Under the pieces are notes generated by a model. It was not told the DNA's origin. It saw nothing but the letters and a program-made list of their open reading frames with translations, and ran no database searches. This document shows, piece after piece, positions 49,906 through 59,760 of a stretch of DNA of 64,000 nt. Source of the DNA: Cryptomeria japonica (lineage: Eukaryota; Streptophyta; Pinopsida; Cupressales; Cupressaceae); contig NC_081408.1 of the NCBI RefSeq assembly GCF_030272615.1, positions 611,201,673-611,265,672 on the forward strand. The letters are read 5' to 3'. Position 1 is the first letter of the stretch. Every line of letters begins with the position of its first letter. The translations under genes were made by a program, and so were the position numbers.

Positions 49906-50450
49906 TATGTCTCTCTTCACCTTTTTCCCCATCTATATTCTCTCTTTTTTGATACTTTCGCCTCTCCCCCTCTCCTCCTACCCCCTAATAATCTCAAACT
50001 CTCCCTCTCATTCTCTCTTCACCCCAATCACCCCCTCCCTCTCTGTCTTCGCCTTCCACCTAATTACTTATAGCTCTCTCTCTCATACTCTCTCTTCCCC
50101 CAATTAATATCTCCTTCTCACCTCTCTCCCCCTCTCCTTTTTTTGATACTTCCCTATGCCTCTCCTTGTCCCCTCTGAATTTTGTTGCTAGAGATGAGAA
50201 GGAAATGCAGAGAGACTAGTCTAGATCTTAGGGAAGAGAGAGTGACATAGAGGAGGAAATTATGAAGAGGTAGAAATATAAACACCTTATAGAGCTTGAG
50301 AGATTAAATGAGGTATTCATTGATAGTTAGAGATATATGTCTAGAGAGAGATGAATAAATATGGACAAAAGAGAGGGAGGAAGAAACAAATAGGTGAAGT
50401 GATAGGTTTAGGAGAGAGAGGTGGAGAAAGGAACAAACATAGATAACATG
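49906..50450. repeat. Pyrimidine tract switching to purine tract
   Basis: 49,906-50,165 is CTCTCTTC/CCCCTCTCC-rich. From about 50,195 the strand turns purine-rich (GAGAGAGTGACATAGAGGAGG). The purine half is the expected inverted partner of 34,570-35,715. Confidence 0.85.
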
Positions 50451-50559
50451 GTTTATCAAAACTTATCGAACTCAATAAAATTCATAAATTTTCTATTATT
50501 AATTAATTACTTATTGAGTTTATTTCGAGATGAATGTCACAAAAATTCATGCAATAGGG

Positions 50560-51665
50560 AAATCATATGAAAAAGTCATGAATGTTTTATGTTTTAAAAA
50601 TGAAGGATGAATTTAAATGAATTATAATTATTTTTTTAAACAAATAATTGAAAATATACCTATTCCATATCATAGAGCTCTTAATTACCTTTCCAATGCC
50701 TGTAAAAAATCAAAATTTTGATATAAAATGAAAAAGTTATGCCCAATTTAATAAATATTTTTTTTATTTATTTTTTCAAAATTGGATACCCGATTTTAAA
50801 ACACAAATTTTTCCCTCCATCTTTTCATTCGAGTTTGCTTTGGGATTTGGCTTAGAAGTGACAAGCCTGGAAAGTCAACTGAAAAAACATGTGTTTTAGT
50901 ATTCCTTGATTTTCCAGACTTTACACTAATGCCTGACGACTTTTTTTATAGCCAAAATTGATAAAATGAAAAGGGTTTTTTAAGGACTTTCTCAGCTTTC
51001 TAACAATATAAGGCTTGTCTTATTTTGAATTTAATAAATAATTATTATTTATTTTCTAATTGAATTCTGACAAAAGTCCTGATTGATAGACTGATTGAAA
51101 AATACTCATAACTTTCAAGCCGCATAAGATTTTTTGAATCTGAAACATGCGTCACATCCTATGCTTCGTCTACTATAGGGAAAAATTAAAAAAAATGAAT
51201 TTTATAAGGTTTTGACCAAGTTAATGTGGTCAAAAGTAGGAGTTTCTGAATTTTTGAAAATCTGAAGTAAAAAATTCATAAATAATTATTTACTCTATAA
51301 AAAATATATTAAAAAATATGTGTCACATCTAGACATGAGTCTAATACTTATATTATAAACTTTATAAAAAAATATTATGATTTTATTGTGATTAGGGTGG
51401 TCAGACATACACCTACTTCTTATCTTTTTCCTGAAATTTTTGTGCCACTACATTGAAATTTTCATCAAATAGGATTTTTTTAATTCAAAAAACAACTAGT
51501 AGCTTCGAAACTACATTCAATTTTCTATAGATTCTCTTCTTACATATTTTAAAAATAATGTTCGTAACTTATTCAATTTTTCATGTCAAGTTGCATAAAT
51601 GATTTTTTAAAATTTCATTGCCACTTAAGGGCTTGTTTTGGCACACCATGATCCTGCACATACCC
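50560..51665. repeat. Element B right inverted repeat
   Basis: The inner part (50,585-50,800) and the last ~60 bp pair with the left arm. The 700 bp between them (50,890-51,605) have no left counterpart and show AT-rich text with ATAACTTTCAAG and CATAACTTTTG-like words. No gene is seen. Confidence 0.7.
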
Positions 51666-51669
51666 TTAA
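51666..51669. repeat. TTAA target duplication, right of element B
   Basis: Matches 34,143-34,146. Confidence 0.75.
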
Positions 51670-52850
51670 TGTAGTGGAACCAATGAACTCTTCCAGCAGT
51701 GAGCAAAGCGAGAACATGACTGAAACAAACATCAAGTATCTTAGTCACAAAAATAATAAAAAAATAAAAAAAAGAAATCTGATGGCGAAAACCACATTGT
51801 GGTGGTGTCAGAATCAAAAATAGTAAAAAGAAAAGACGTACCTAAGGGTGAAAACCTCTCTGAGACACCTAAAGGTGAGATACTTGATATACTACCAAGT
51901 CATTTCTAGGAGAGGTATTCTATATTGATCGAGCCAACTCAGCCAGTGAAAATTGGGAGTCAAGAGACACCACACATCATTCATATAGCTCAATCATTAT
52001 CAGCAGAAGAATTGAAAGATTTCACTCACCTCTTTTCAGAAAAGAAGATCAACTTTGCATGGAAATACTCCGAGATGCCAGGACTAGATCTCGATCTCAT
52101 CATGCATCATCTCTCTATTACACCAGGAGTTAAACCAGTCAAGCAAAAACTTCATACAATGCATCCTCATGTGGCACTGCTAGTCAAGGCTGAGCTAGAA
52201 AAATTGCTAAAAGCTGGATTTATCAAAGCTATAGACTATGCAGAATGGATATCAAACATAGTACTTGTATCAAAGGCAGACAAATCTATTAGAGTTTCGA
52301 TAGATTTCAGAGATCTCAACAAAGCTTGTCTGGAGGATGACTTTCCATTACCAAACATTGATATGATAGTTGATATGACTGCTAGGTATGAGATGCACTC
52401 ACTAATGGATGGATTCTCTAGCTATAATCTGATTAAAATATCTCTCGACAATCAAGAAAAGATAGCTTTCACATGTGCATGGGGAACCTTTTGCTAGAAT
52501 GTCATGCCATTCAGGCTAAAGAACGCAAGAGCAACTTACAAAAGAGCGATAACTACTATCTTTCATGATATGATGCATAAGAATATGGAAGATTATGTTG
52601 ATGACACTTTAGTAAAGACTATGAAGAGATCCACACATATTCAAGAGCTAGGCCCTATACTAGACAAAATGGAAAAATTCAAACTTCGGCTAAATCCAAA
52701 AAAGTGTGCATTTGGAGTGACATATGGTAAAATGCTTGGTTATATAATTTCAAAGAAAGGAATTGAGGTTGACCCTAAAAAGGTCCAAGCTATAATGGAA
52801 ATGCCTCCGTCCAAGAATATCAGTCAAATGAGAAGTTTACAAGGACCCAT
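51670..52850 (+). pseudogene. Gypsy A reverse transcriptase, truncated
   Basis: Continuation of the gypsy A polyprotein after element B. A linker frame (51,670-51,823) shifts near 51,790 into KGEILDILPSHF, a stop, then IEPTQPVKIGSQETPH. RT proper begins with FAWKYSEMPGLDLDLIMHHL, AELEKLLKAGFIKAIDYAEW, VSIDFRDLNKACLEDDFPLP and MDGFSSYNLIKI. After a TAG at 52,495 it runs MPFRLKNARATYKRA, MEDYVDDTLVKT (catalytic YVDD) and LGYIISKKGIEVDPKKV, and is cut after MRSLQG at about 52,845. RNase H, integrase and the 3' LTR are missing. The original enzyme copied element RNA into DNA; this copy is dead. Confidence 0.92.
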
Positions 52851-55110
52851 TTTTACTTTTTTTTCTTTTGACGTTGCTTAGAACCCATTTTTACAAACTT
52901 GTCTTCAAAAAATAATATCTTTTTACATAGTTCTTCAAAAAATCGTGCAAAAAATATTAAAAAGTACTGCCAAATGATGTAAAAAATATTTTTCAGTATG
53001 GATTTCAATGATAGTGTGGTAAATTGATGCAATCTATCTTTTTTTTTACAATAACGGTTATTTAGAAATGGCCCCCATTTTTAAAATGGGGGCCCGTTAT
53101 TAAATACAAAGAGCAAAAAATGGAACGGACCCCCATTTATAAAACGGGGGCCTGTGGCCCATTTATAAAACGAGGGCCCATTATTTAAAATTTGAATTCA
53201 CAACCCGCCACTTGCCTCGAGATTAGGCCCAAGATAGGCCTGGGATGACCACACCTAAGACATGAACCTGCAAATTCAAAGCTCCATGAATGAAAGCACA
53301 AATATGAACTTCTGAAATAGTTTACATGCCTCTAATCAGAGAATTTTTATACGAAATTGAAACCCATTTCAGATTATACTGTCTAGATTCTAAATATGTA
53401 AATTAATTTAAAAATTGATTATTTTAACTATTTTTCATTTAATTTATACTAAATCAGGTCCATAAATTTGAAATATTAACTAATTTTCTTAATTTAATAA
53501 ATTTTTTATTTTAGTGATTTTGAAAAAAAATTATATGTCATCAATCTACACAAAATTCTTTTCTATTTAAAAAAAAAAATCAAAAATTGCTAAGTTTACG
53601 TCAAATTATGTGGGTCGTACATGTCAAATTTTTAAAAAGATAATTACGGCCATTAAAAATTAATTAAAAAAAACATATTTGAAAAAAAAATATAGAAAAA
53701 TATGCTCATCAATCTTCAGTGTGTTACAAACCATTTTCCAAAATGGTTTGAGAAAATAATTTTAATTGTGTCAAAAAGTGTGGGTCGTACACATGCATGG
53801 TATGGTCCTGAAACAGGGATTTTTAAAACATAGTTTTTAGAACTCCATTCAAAAAGTTATTTTTTATTATGTGGGTATTAAAATAAATTACATATTTGAA
53901 AAGTTCACTCAGAGAGATATCTTTTATATTACTGACTTTTTCCAAGATTCAATCTCTAAGTGTTTCAAAATTTAAGCTCAAATGAGACAAAATCTGAAAA
54001 ACAGGGAAAACACTTCCACTTTTTGGTCAAAAAGTGGACTCATCTTCTTGCACTGACCCCTATATCTTGGATATTTATCCGAATGGAGAGATCAGAACCA
54101 AACAAATAGTGTAAAAATAAATTTGATCTTTCATACAATCTTATACCAATCCATATTTGGTAAATTTAGCGGGAAATTTGAAAGGTATACAAATATGTGG
54201 CAAATCCCACTTCATTCTAACACATCTTATGCAAATGTAGGATGAATCAGACCTTGACAAAATATATATATTGTAATTTACTAGGCGATTATGGACCATC
54301 CATTAGGATGGACTTATAATACAATTGGTAAAATCAATAATACCACAACCTTGAACAATTAACTGTATTGGTGAATATTGTGGAAAATTAAGACACTTCC
54401 TTAAATGCTAGGCAAATTGGGTCCTCATGCAAATTGAACTATTGATGGCTATTGGTGAATATGGTGGTGAATTAAGGTACACCTCTGAAATTGTAGGAAA
54501 TATTAAATAGAACATTGTAAAAACGTAGGCTCTATTGGCAAAACATTTAAATGGTTACAAAAAATTAATAAAAATGAAGGCGAGTTGAAATGCATTTGAC
54601 TAAAAATTGATAGTTGGGGCGATCCGGCCACCACATTCAGTCCAACTTATTTGCCAATTTTGAAATGGCTGATACAAAATATTCCCTAATTGGCGAATAT
54701 TCGCCACTAAAGTTTTCATTGAAGAAGATTCTGATGATTGTTCATTGGGTGGATACTTCAATTGTCCCAAATCCTTCTTCATTAGCCTCGAGTCCTTCAT
54801 CTCCTGCTTCATGAATTTCCAGCTTAGCAAAGGCTCTTCATGGTTAGGTTAGGCTATTTTAGTTTGTCTTTCTTTCTCAATATAAGTTTACTAAAGTTCT
54901 ATGGTTATTCGTCAGACTCTTTGTTTTGAGGAAAGTTTTTTGGTTTAGGCCCCTATTGATTTCTGGGCAATTCTTGTATAATTTAATTTGGGCACGTTTT
55001 AGCAGACTACTTTATAACTTTTATTATGTATATTCTGCTTATTCTAATATAATATTTCCGACCTCTACTCTTTGTTAATCAAAACAATAAAATAAATAAA
55101 TAATTGCATG
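52851..55110. other. No gene recognised; AT-rich with a GC hairpin cluster
   Basis: Apart from the hairpins at 53,070-53,180, this 2.2-kb stretch has only short frames (for example 54,614-54,814) without domains. CCCATTTTTAC occurs twice around the gypsy A break (52,846 and 52,887). The words ATTGGTGAATATTGTGG and ATTGGTGAATATGGTGG at 54,369 and 54,450 form a short direct repeat. Confidence 0.4.
53070..53180. repeat. Three tandem GC-stem hairpins
   Basis: GGCCCCCATTTTTAAAATGG with GGGCC, then GGACCCCCATTTATAAAACG with GGGGCC, then GGCCCATTTATAAAACGAGG with GCCC. Each is a near-perfect palindrome with a GC stem and an AT centre, in strongly AT-rich DNA. They could be terminal pieces of a small inverted-repeat element. 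Confidence 0.75.
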
Positions 55111-55124
55111 CATCTATATCTCAA
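55111..55124 (+). repeat. 14-bp flank repeat, left of element D
   Basis: CATCTATATCTCAA, repeated at 57,182-57,195, each two bases away from an LTR edge. Confidence 0.8.
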
Positions 55125-55126
55125 CT

Positions 55127-55446
55127 TGTTAGTGTAGAATATATTCTACCTAGAATATTCCTTTAGATGAGTTTGCTAGTTGTTAAGAGATAGGATTATG
55201 AATGGTTAGTTGTGCAATCTTGCATGGAGATTTTTAATCTTACATAAAGAGCTAAAAGCCTTTTTCTAGTTGGTTGTTGCCATTTTAGGCGGATCTTCTC
55301 CTACTCTATATATTGTAGTTTGTACTCATTCCTAAGTGAATCAAGCAGTTATTCACAATTTTTTACTTCTTCTCAATTATGCAATTATGTAATTTGCAGC
55401 TCTACCACTATTATTGGTTTTCACAAGTTCAACAAATATTTTTACA
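55127..55446 (+). repeat. Element D 5' LTR
   Basis: TGTTAGTGTAGAATATATTC ... CAAATATTTTTACA. A CTCTATATATTG box lies near 55,300. Confidence 0.92.
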
Positions 55447-55458
55447 TGGTATCAGAGC
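55447..55458 (+). promoter_or_regulatory. Element D primer-binding site (initiator tRNA-Met type)
   Basis: TGGTATCAGAGC, the standard complement of initiator methionine tRNA, directly after the LTR. Confidence 0.95.
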
Positions 55459-55665
55459 TTAGTTTGGTATGAGTGCAAATATTTTTGCATGGTATCAAAG
55501 CACACAGGTGCTAGAAAGAAGAAGCATTAACAATCTTTTGCAATCTTTGAAAATTAGAGTTGTTTTAGAATGGGATTTTTCATTGTCTTGGGAGTTGTTT
55601 GTTAATTTTGTTTATGTATTCATAAACTGAAATAAAGTTCCGAAAGGGGGTAATTTAAGTCTAGA

Positions 55666-56127
55666 ATGGGAATTAAATATCATCCATCTGTCATCACTTT
55701 TGAAGAAGGAAACTACAAGTCTTGGTGTGATGGAATCTTAAAGCATTGTCAATGGATTCATCTATTGCCACATTTGTATGAACTTGCTCCTGAACCAAGT
55801 ACGTGTTGGAAAAAATATTCTTGGGAAAATAGAAATGATCATGTGTTAGGATTAATTGGTTTAAGTGTTGGGGACCACAAATCATGGGCTTTATCACACA
55901 TCAAGTGCCCTCGCACTCTTTGGGCCACTTTATGGGAAATGTATGGAGATCCCATTGAACCTCCATTCCCAGATGATCTGACTATAGACATGCTTCTCTC
56001 CCTTGATAATGATGATGATCCTATGTATGATGATGAAACTGAAGAGGAAATTGCTTACTGGAAGAGCCTTGATTGTCTTGATTACACAGAGACATCTCCT
56101 TCCGATTCTCCTCTTTCTACACCTTAG
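55666..56127 (+). CDS. Element D gag-like ORF
   Basis: 153 codons from the ATG at 55,666, with no internal stop. ITFEEGNYKSWCDGILKHC matches the L-x-G-NY-x-W start of the copia gag domain. WKKYSWENRNDHVLGLIGL and SHIKCPRTLWATLWEMYGD follow, like the W-x-ND-x-L and S-AK-x-W-x-L-x-Y blocks of that family. The C-terminus turns acidic (NDDDDPMYDDETEEE) and there is no zinc knuckle, so it is shorter than a full gag. In the family the product coats element RNA. It is the only recognisable protein of element D. An intact frame in an old copy is notable but could be chance. Confidence 0.75.
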   Translation: MGIKYHPSVITFEEGNYKSWCDGILKHCQWIHLLPHLYELAPEPSTCWKKYSWENRNDHVLGLIGLSVGDHKSWALSHIKCPRTLWATLWEMYGDPIEPPFPDDLTIDMLLSLDNDDDPMYDDETEEEIAYWKSLDCLDYTETSPSDSPLSTP

Positions 56128-56129
56128 TA

Positions 56130-56633
56130 TTGGCAGTGATTCAACCACCTCCACCTACCAGTTTGATAGAGATTTTGGCTTCTCCAAATGCTACCTCAGA
56201 TTCTCTTCTGCAGGTTCATTCTTTCCCTACCGATGAGAGAGATATCATCCTATCAGACATTTATCATTTCTTTGTTGAATCTCTCCTTGATCATGATGAC
56301 AACATTGAGGACACATGCCATCTCCCCAATGTCAACTCACATCAAGATGCATATTCTTTTGGTTTTAATTCTCTTGTTCTCTCTCTGCCACTCCATGCTA
56401 CTATCTCGACACATCTTGAACCATATATGAATAGATCTCACACTTCAGTGTTCATTGTTATTGAATCTTGTATGGTAGAGTTGTCTTTCCACATTAGATT
56501 GGAGAAATATGAGTATTTTTCAGAACCATTCATCTTGATTTCTTCATATATTTCTGCACAATCATATCTTCATGCCTTCAAACTATCAGTTTCTATATTC
56601 AAAGACCATGTACATGTATGTTTATCCATTTGA
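56130..56633 (+). CDS. Element D second ORF, unknown
   Basis: 167 codons, starting two bases after the gag-like ORF stop in another frame. I recognise no domain. The text is Ser/His/Leu-rich with acidic patches (FFVESLLDHDDNIED) and lacks protease, integrase or RT motifs. It may be the shifted continuation of gag or an element-specific protein. A shorter overlapping frame at 56,188-56,430 is likely a shadow. Confidence 0.4.
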   Translation: MAVIQPPPPTSLIEILASPNATSDSLLQVHSFPTDERDIILSDIYHFFVESLLDHDDNIEDTCHLPNVNSHQDAYSFGFNSLVLSLPLHATISTHLEPYMNRSHTSVFIVIESCMVELSFHIRLEKYEYFSEPFILISSYISAQSYLHAFKLSVSIFKDHVHVCLSI

Positions 56634-56701
56634 GCAGTCCAAAATATGTACAATTGCATCTCGTGCAATGGTTTATGCAACTCTAATATAATGTTATTGT
56701 A

Positions 56702-56893
56702 GTGTGGATTCATTTGCAGTTTTGCAGTTCTTTATTGGTAGTTGTAGCCTTCTTCTTTAGTTTGAATAAATGGTTAGGAGTTTTCCTCACTTGGGTCTCA
56801 CTTGGGTTTTCTCTATTCCTCTTTGTAATTGGGTTCCTGATCATAGCTTTGTTGATGGGACTCATATCTCTTTATTCAACTAGCTACACTTAA
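56702..56893 (+). CDS. Element D small hydrophobic ORF before the polypurine tract
   Basis: 63 codons ending at the polypurine tract. Two strongly hydrophobic stretches (FCSSLLVVVAFFF and FLTWVSLGFSLFLFVIGFLI) separated by NKW would span a membrane twice. The position after the main ORF and before the 3' LTR is where env-like ORFs sit in some plant copia elements, but no further support exists. Chance or captured sequence is equally possible. Confidence 0.35.
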   Translation: MWIHLQFCSSLLVVVAFFFSLNKWLGVFLTWVSLGFSLFLFVIGFLIIALLMGLISLYSTSYT

Positions 56894-56900
56894 GGGGGGG
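56892..56900 (+). promoter_or_regulatory. Element D polypurine tract
   Basis: AAGGGGGGG abutting the 3' LTR. Confidence 0.9.
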
Positions 56901-57179
56901 TGTTAGTGTAGAATATTCTGTCTAGAATATTCCTTTAGATAAGTTTGCTAGTTGTTAAGAGATAGGATTATGGTTGCTTAGTCGTGCAATCTTGGATAGA
57001 GTTTTTTAATCTCGCATAAAGCTAAAACCCTATTTTTTAGTTGGTTGTTGCCATTTTAGATGGATTTTCTCATACTTTATATATTGTACTCATTTTTAAG
57101 TCAATCAAACAGAATGATTATGTACTTTGCAGCTCTACGAGTATTCTTGGTTTTTCCAGGTTTAACAAATATTTTTACA
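56901..57179 (+). repeat. Element D 3' LTR
   Basis: TGTTAGTGTAGAATATTCTG ... CAAATATTTTTACA. Shorter than the 5' LTR by an internal deletion around 57,100. Confidence 0.92.
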
Positions 57180-57181
57180 TC

Positions 57182-57195
57182 CATCTATATCTCAA
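57182..57195 (+). repeat. 14-bp flank repeat, right of element D
   Basis: CATCTATATCTCAA; see 55,111-55,124. Confidence 0.8.
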
Positions 57196-57505
57196 TTCTA
57201 TATTATTTATAGCATGTATAAAGAATTAACTAAGTAAAACATATAAACCATTTAAATTCAATTGACTTTAATATTATCATTCTTCCCCATAATAACTATT
57301 GAGAAGTAGTTAAATGTCTTAATATATTCTGAAAGTATCTACTATTTAATCCTATATTATACAATATTCGAAGTACATTTAACTCCATATCTAGTTAAAT
57401 TAAAGATTTGATTCCATGGAGCTTCTTCCAGAGATCTGATCCCATAGAGCTTCTCTGGAATCCAACGCAAAGGGCGAAGAATAACAAACTAGCATGCCAC
57501 TTGAA

Positions 57506-58073
57506 CTACGGCAACAATGGGCATAACCATAAGAGTGCAAGATCGACATCTCTCAGCAAGACATCGAGATAGTGGCCAGCTGGAATAAACAGGTATTGTT
57601 TTCCTGCTAGTGACATTGCTCTTATCCCTAAAGGAAGAAAGCACACCATAACCCACACAAGCACAGACAACCACAAACACTTTGATGCCACAACCAGATG
57701 TATTGCTGCGCCAAATGCTATTGATAATGATACCAGTGCTATATATAACGCTTCCAAACTGACCTGAGTCATGATCGGATCTTCAACTTGGGTAACAAAA
57801 TATGCAAAATTAAGGAGGATTGAAGAACCAATGGAAAAACAAAAAGCCAGCGTGTCAAATATCACAAACACCTTGAAGAGAAAAGTGTTTATTAATAGAG
57901 GGATTCCTTGACCTTGTTCTTGAGTGTCAATAGCTCCTGGCAATGTGAAAACAGCAGCAAAAGCAACTGTTGCAATTAGGGCTGCACTTACAATGACCTC
58001 TGGTTTCCACAGTGTTTTTTTGGCCTTAGTTGTTGAAGTCGTATCAGTTGATGGGGTGGTTGCAGGCTTGGAA
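57506..58073 (-). pseudogene. Ankyrin/PGG-domain protein, C-terminal exon
   Basis: A continuous minus-strand frame of about 189 codons. It starts with a Pro/Ser/Thr linker, then KKTLWKPEVIVSAALIATVA and FAAVFTLPGA, the PGG-domain signature of plant ankyrin-TM proteins (the ACD6/ITN1 class). Here it reads PGA instead of PGG. FKVFVIFDTLAFCFSIGSS and two further hydrophobic stretches (IALVSLSIAFGAAIHLVV, WLSVLVWVMVCFLPLGI) would give four membrane spans. Family members sit in plasma or ER membranes and act in stress and defence signalling. The ankyrin part lies 1.3 kb upstream on the same strand and is broken, so the gene is probably dead. Confidence 0.8.
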
Positions 58074-58959
58074 TTTGATGGTCACCTCTATCTGCCATAT
58101 GAATTTTTGATGACGGTTTAGTCATTTCAATGCCTTTCATTTGATGTATTAAGAGAAATATTAAGTGTCAAAAAAAATAAAAGTAGAAGATTGAAGCCAC
58201 ACCAAAATGCAATGCACATCTTTCTTCGAAGAAATGAAAATCATTGTCTTAATGAAAAAATAATGATAAATTAGTAATATATGCAAAAATCTTAAATTTA
58301 CTAAATAAGTTTATAATTTATTATATATTAACCTTAAAATTTTAAAATTATATATATTATGACAAGTTTCTATAACAATCTTATTAAATATATTTAAGAA
58401 ATTAAATTGACTAAGTTTCTAAATTCATATATAAAAAATAGAATATATTGTAAAAATTCATATGAAAATATTTTATCAATTATATTCTATCATTTCAAAT
58501 ATGACAAGTTTCTAAATTCATATGAAAATATAGAACTATTCTAAAAAAATCATATTAAAATATTATAAAATTAGAAACAACTACATCTTTTATATTCTAA
58601 ATCCTTCCATTTCAAAATATTTTAAATAAATTTGTATTTTTATAATAAACATTCTAAACTAATATATATATTATCTATTATATTTTTTTACGGTTTATTT
58701 ATAATTTGAAGTGTCATGTGTACGGTTTTTAAAAAAATAGTATGTCAATGCATACATTCTACTAATTTTTTAAGCTGTCAAATACAGTTCAAAAGTGAAA
58801 TAAATGTCTTTTAATCTGCAACAAGATCAATTAATTTTAAATTGAATCTTGAATAATAATAAACATTTCAAAATATAAATAATATAATAAAAAGTAATAA
58901 TGAATATATTCTATTTTATAGCTACAAGTGGTTACCACAATTTAAGCACCTATAATAAA

Positions 58960-59160
58960 GTTGTGGGTCTTCATTCTCCTTTTCTTTTGCAATATTCAAT
59001 GCCGTTCTTCCCTCCTTATAAATGCAATTAATAATTCTTCGAGACCTTATCGATAATATTATACTTCTCACAAGTCTCAAATTTGACTGTCACCTCTGCC
59101 TGTTATATGATTTTTTTATGACGGTTTAGTCATTATAATGCCTTTCATTTTACGTTAATA
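58960..59160 (-). pseudogene. Ankyrin gene middle piece with internal duplication
   Basis: The minus strand contains NCIYKEGRTALNIAKEKENE at about 58,970-59,035, an ankyrin repeat end (GRTALxIA). Next to it, 59,088-59,155 (GTCACCTCTGCCTG, ATGACGGTTTAGTCATT) is a second copy of 58,083-58,145 at the start of the PGG exon. The exon edge was duplicated about 1 kb apart. Confidence 0.6.
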
Positions 59161-59339
59161 TAAATTCTTTAACTTCACAGAATTAAGTTTTATTGTATTT
59201 AAATAATATAAAATTAGAAACAATTATATCTTAATCTGTCATTTAAAAGTATTCTAAATAAATTCATATATTTATAATAAAAGTTAAAAAATATATATAT
59301 ATCAATATATATTACCTATTATAATTTTTTAAAGCTGTG

Positions 59340-59760
59340 GAATTCCAGACCTGCTTCTCAGACCATGTCCAACTCTCTCAAACATAATGTTTGAGCTGCA
59401 TTATCCACGGCCAGATGCAAAGCATTTCTCCCATCGTTGTCTACCATTTCTAGACAGTCCTTGCTGTGATTTAGTATCACTTCCACTAAAGCAGCATTCC
59501 CTTCTTTCACTGCAACGTGAAGTGTAGACTGCTTGTTCTGGTCTACCATGTAACAAGAAAGCTCATCACTTTCTATAAGCATCTCTCCAATCTGGCGAAT
59601 TTTCTTGACATCCGGTAGAAAAAAGAAAACCAACACATTTGGAATCAACGCAGCCATATGCGCCAACGGAGTTCTCTGAAATTTATCTACTTGTGGCAAG
59701 CTCACGTTTGTCGCGTAAAAGGACCTCAATTAAATCTGCACAGCTAAATATTGGGTTTGT
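59340..59760 (-). pseudogene. Ankyrin-repeat exon
   Basis: Minus-strand frame 59,358-59,729 with FQRTPLAHMAALIPN, DQNKQSTLHVAVKEGNAALV and DNDGRNALHLAVDNAAQTL: three successive ankyrin repeats (TPL-x-AA, STLHxAV-x-G, NALHLAV). The expected upstream text LIEVLLRDKRELA is in another frame near 59,730, so a frameshift breaks the exon. The last repeat ends in a stop (ELDMV then TGA). Together with the PGG exon it forms one decayed ankyrin-TM gene on the minus strand. The left edge of the chromovirus fragment lies directly upstream. Confidence 0.78.

Larger units (their letters stand above)
34147..51665. mobile_element. Element B: TTAA-flanked inverted-repeat element carrying a palindromic satellite
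   Basis: A 17.5-kb insertion in gypsy A. The left end GGATATGTGCAAGATCATGG and the reverse complement of the right end GGGTATGTGCAGGATCATGG match at 18 of 20 positions. The match continues through GCCAAAA and AAGTGGCAATG. TTAA stands on both sides. Joining the flanks through a single TTAA keeps the gypsy frame (CTT AAT GTA across the junction, the same phase on both sides). Inside are pyrimidine tracts and a ~6.4-kb palindromic array; element C is a later insertion, so B alone is about 9.75 kb. No transposase was found. TTAA duplications are characteristic of piggyBac and Kolobok superfamilies, but nothing else links B to either. Confidence 0.75.
55127..57179 (+). mobile_element. Element D: small non-autonomous LTR retrotransposon
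   Basis: 2.05 kb with two similar LTRs (320 and 279 bp), a TGGTATCAGAGC primer site and an AAGGGGGGG polypurine tract. The 1.45-kb interior holds a copia-type gag-like ORF and two further ORFs but no protease, integrase or RT. It must depend on an autonomous Ty1/copia element. The LTRs share start, end and most of their length but differ by a ~40-bp indel and many substitutions, so it is old. Confidence 0.9.

Noticed and set aside
51581-51817. Minus-strand ORF resembling the gypsy A text near 34,120-34,200
   Set aside because: The resemblance is the inverted terminal repeat of element B read on the other strand, not a second gene.
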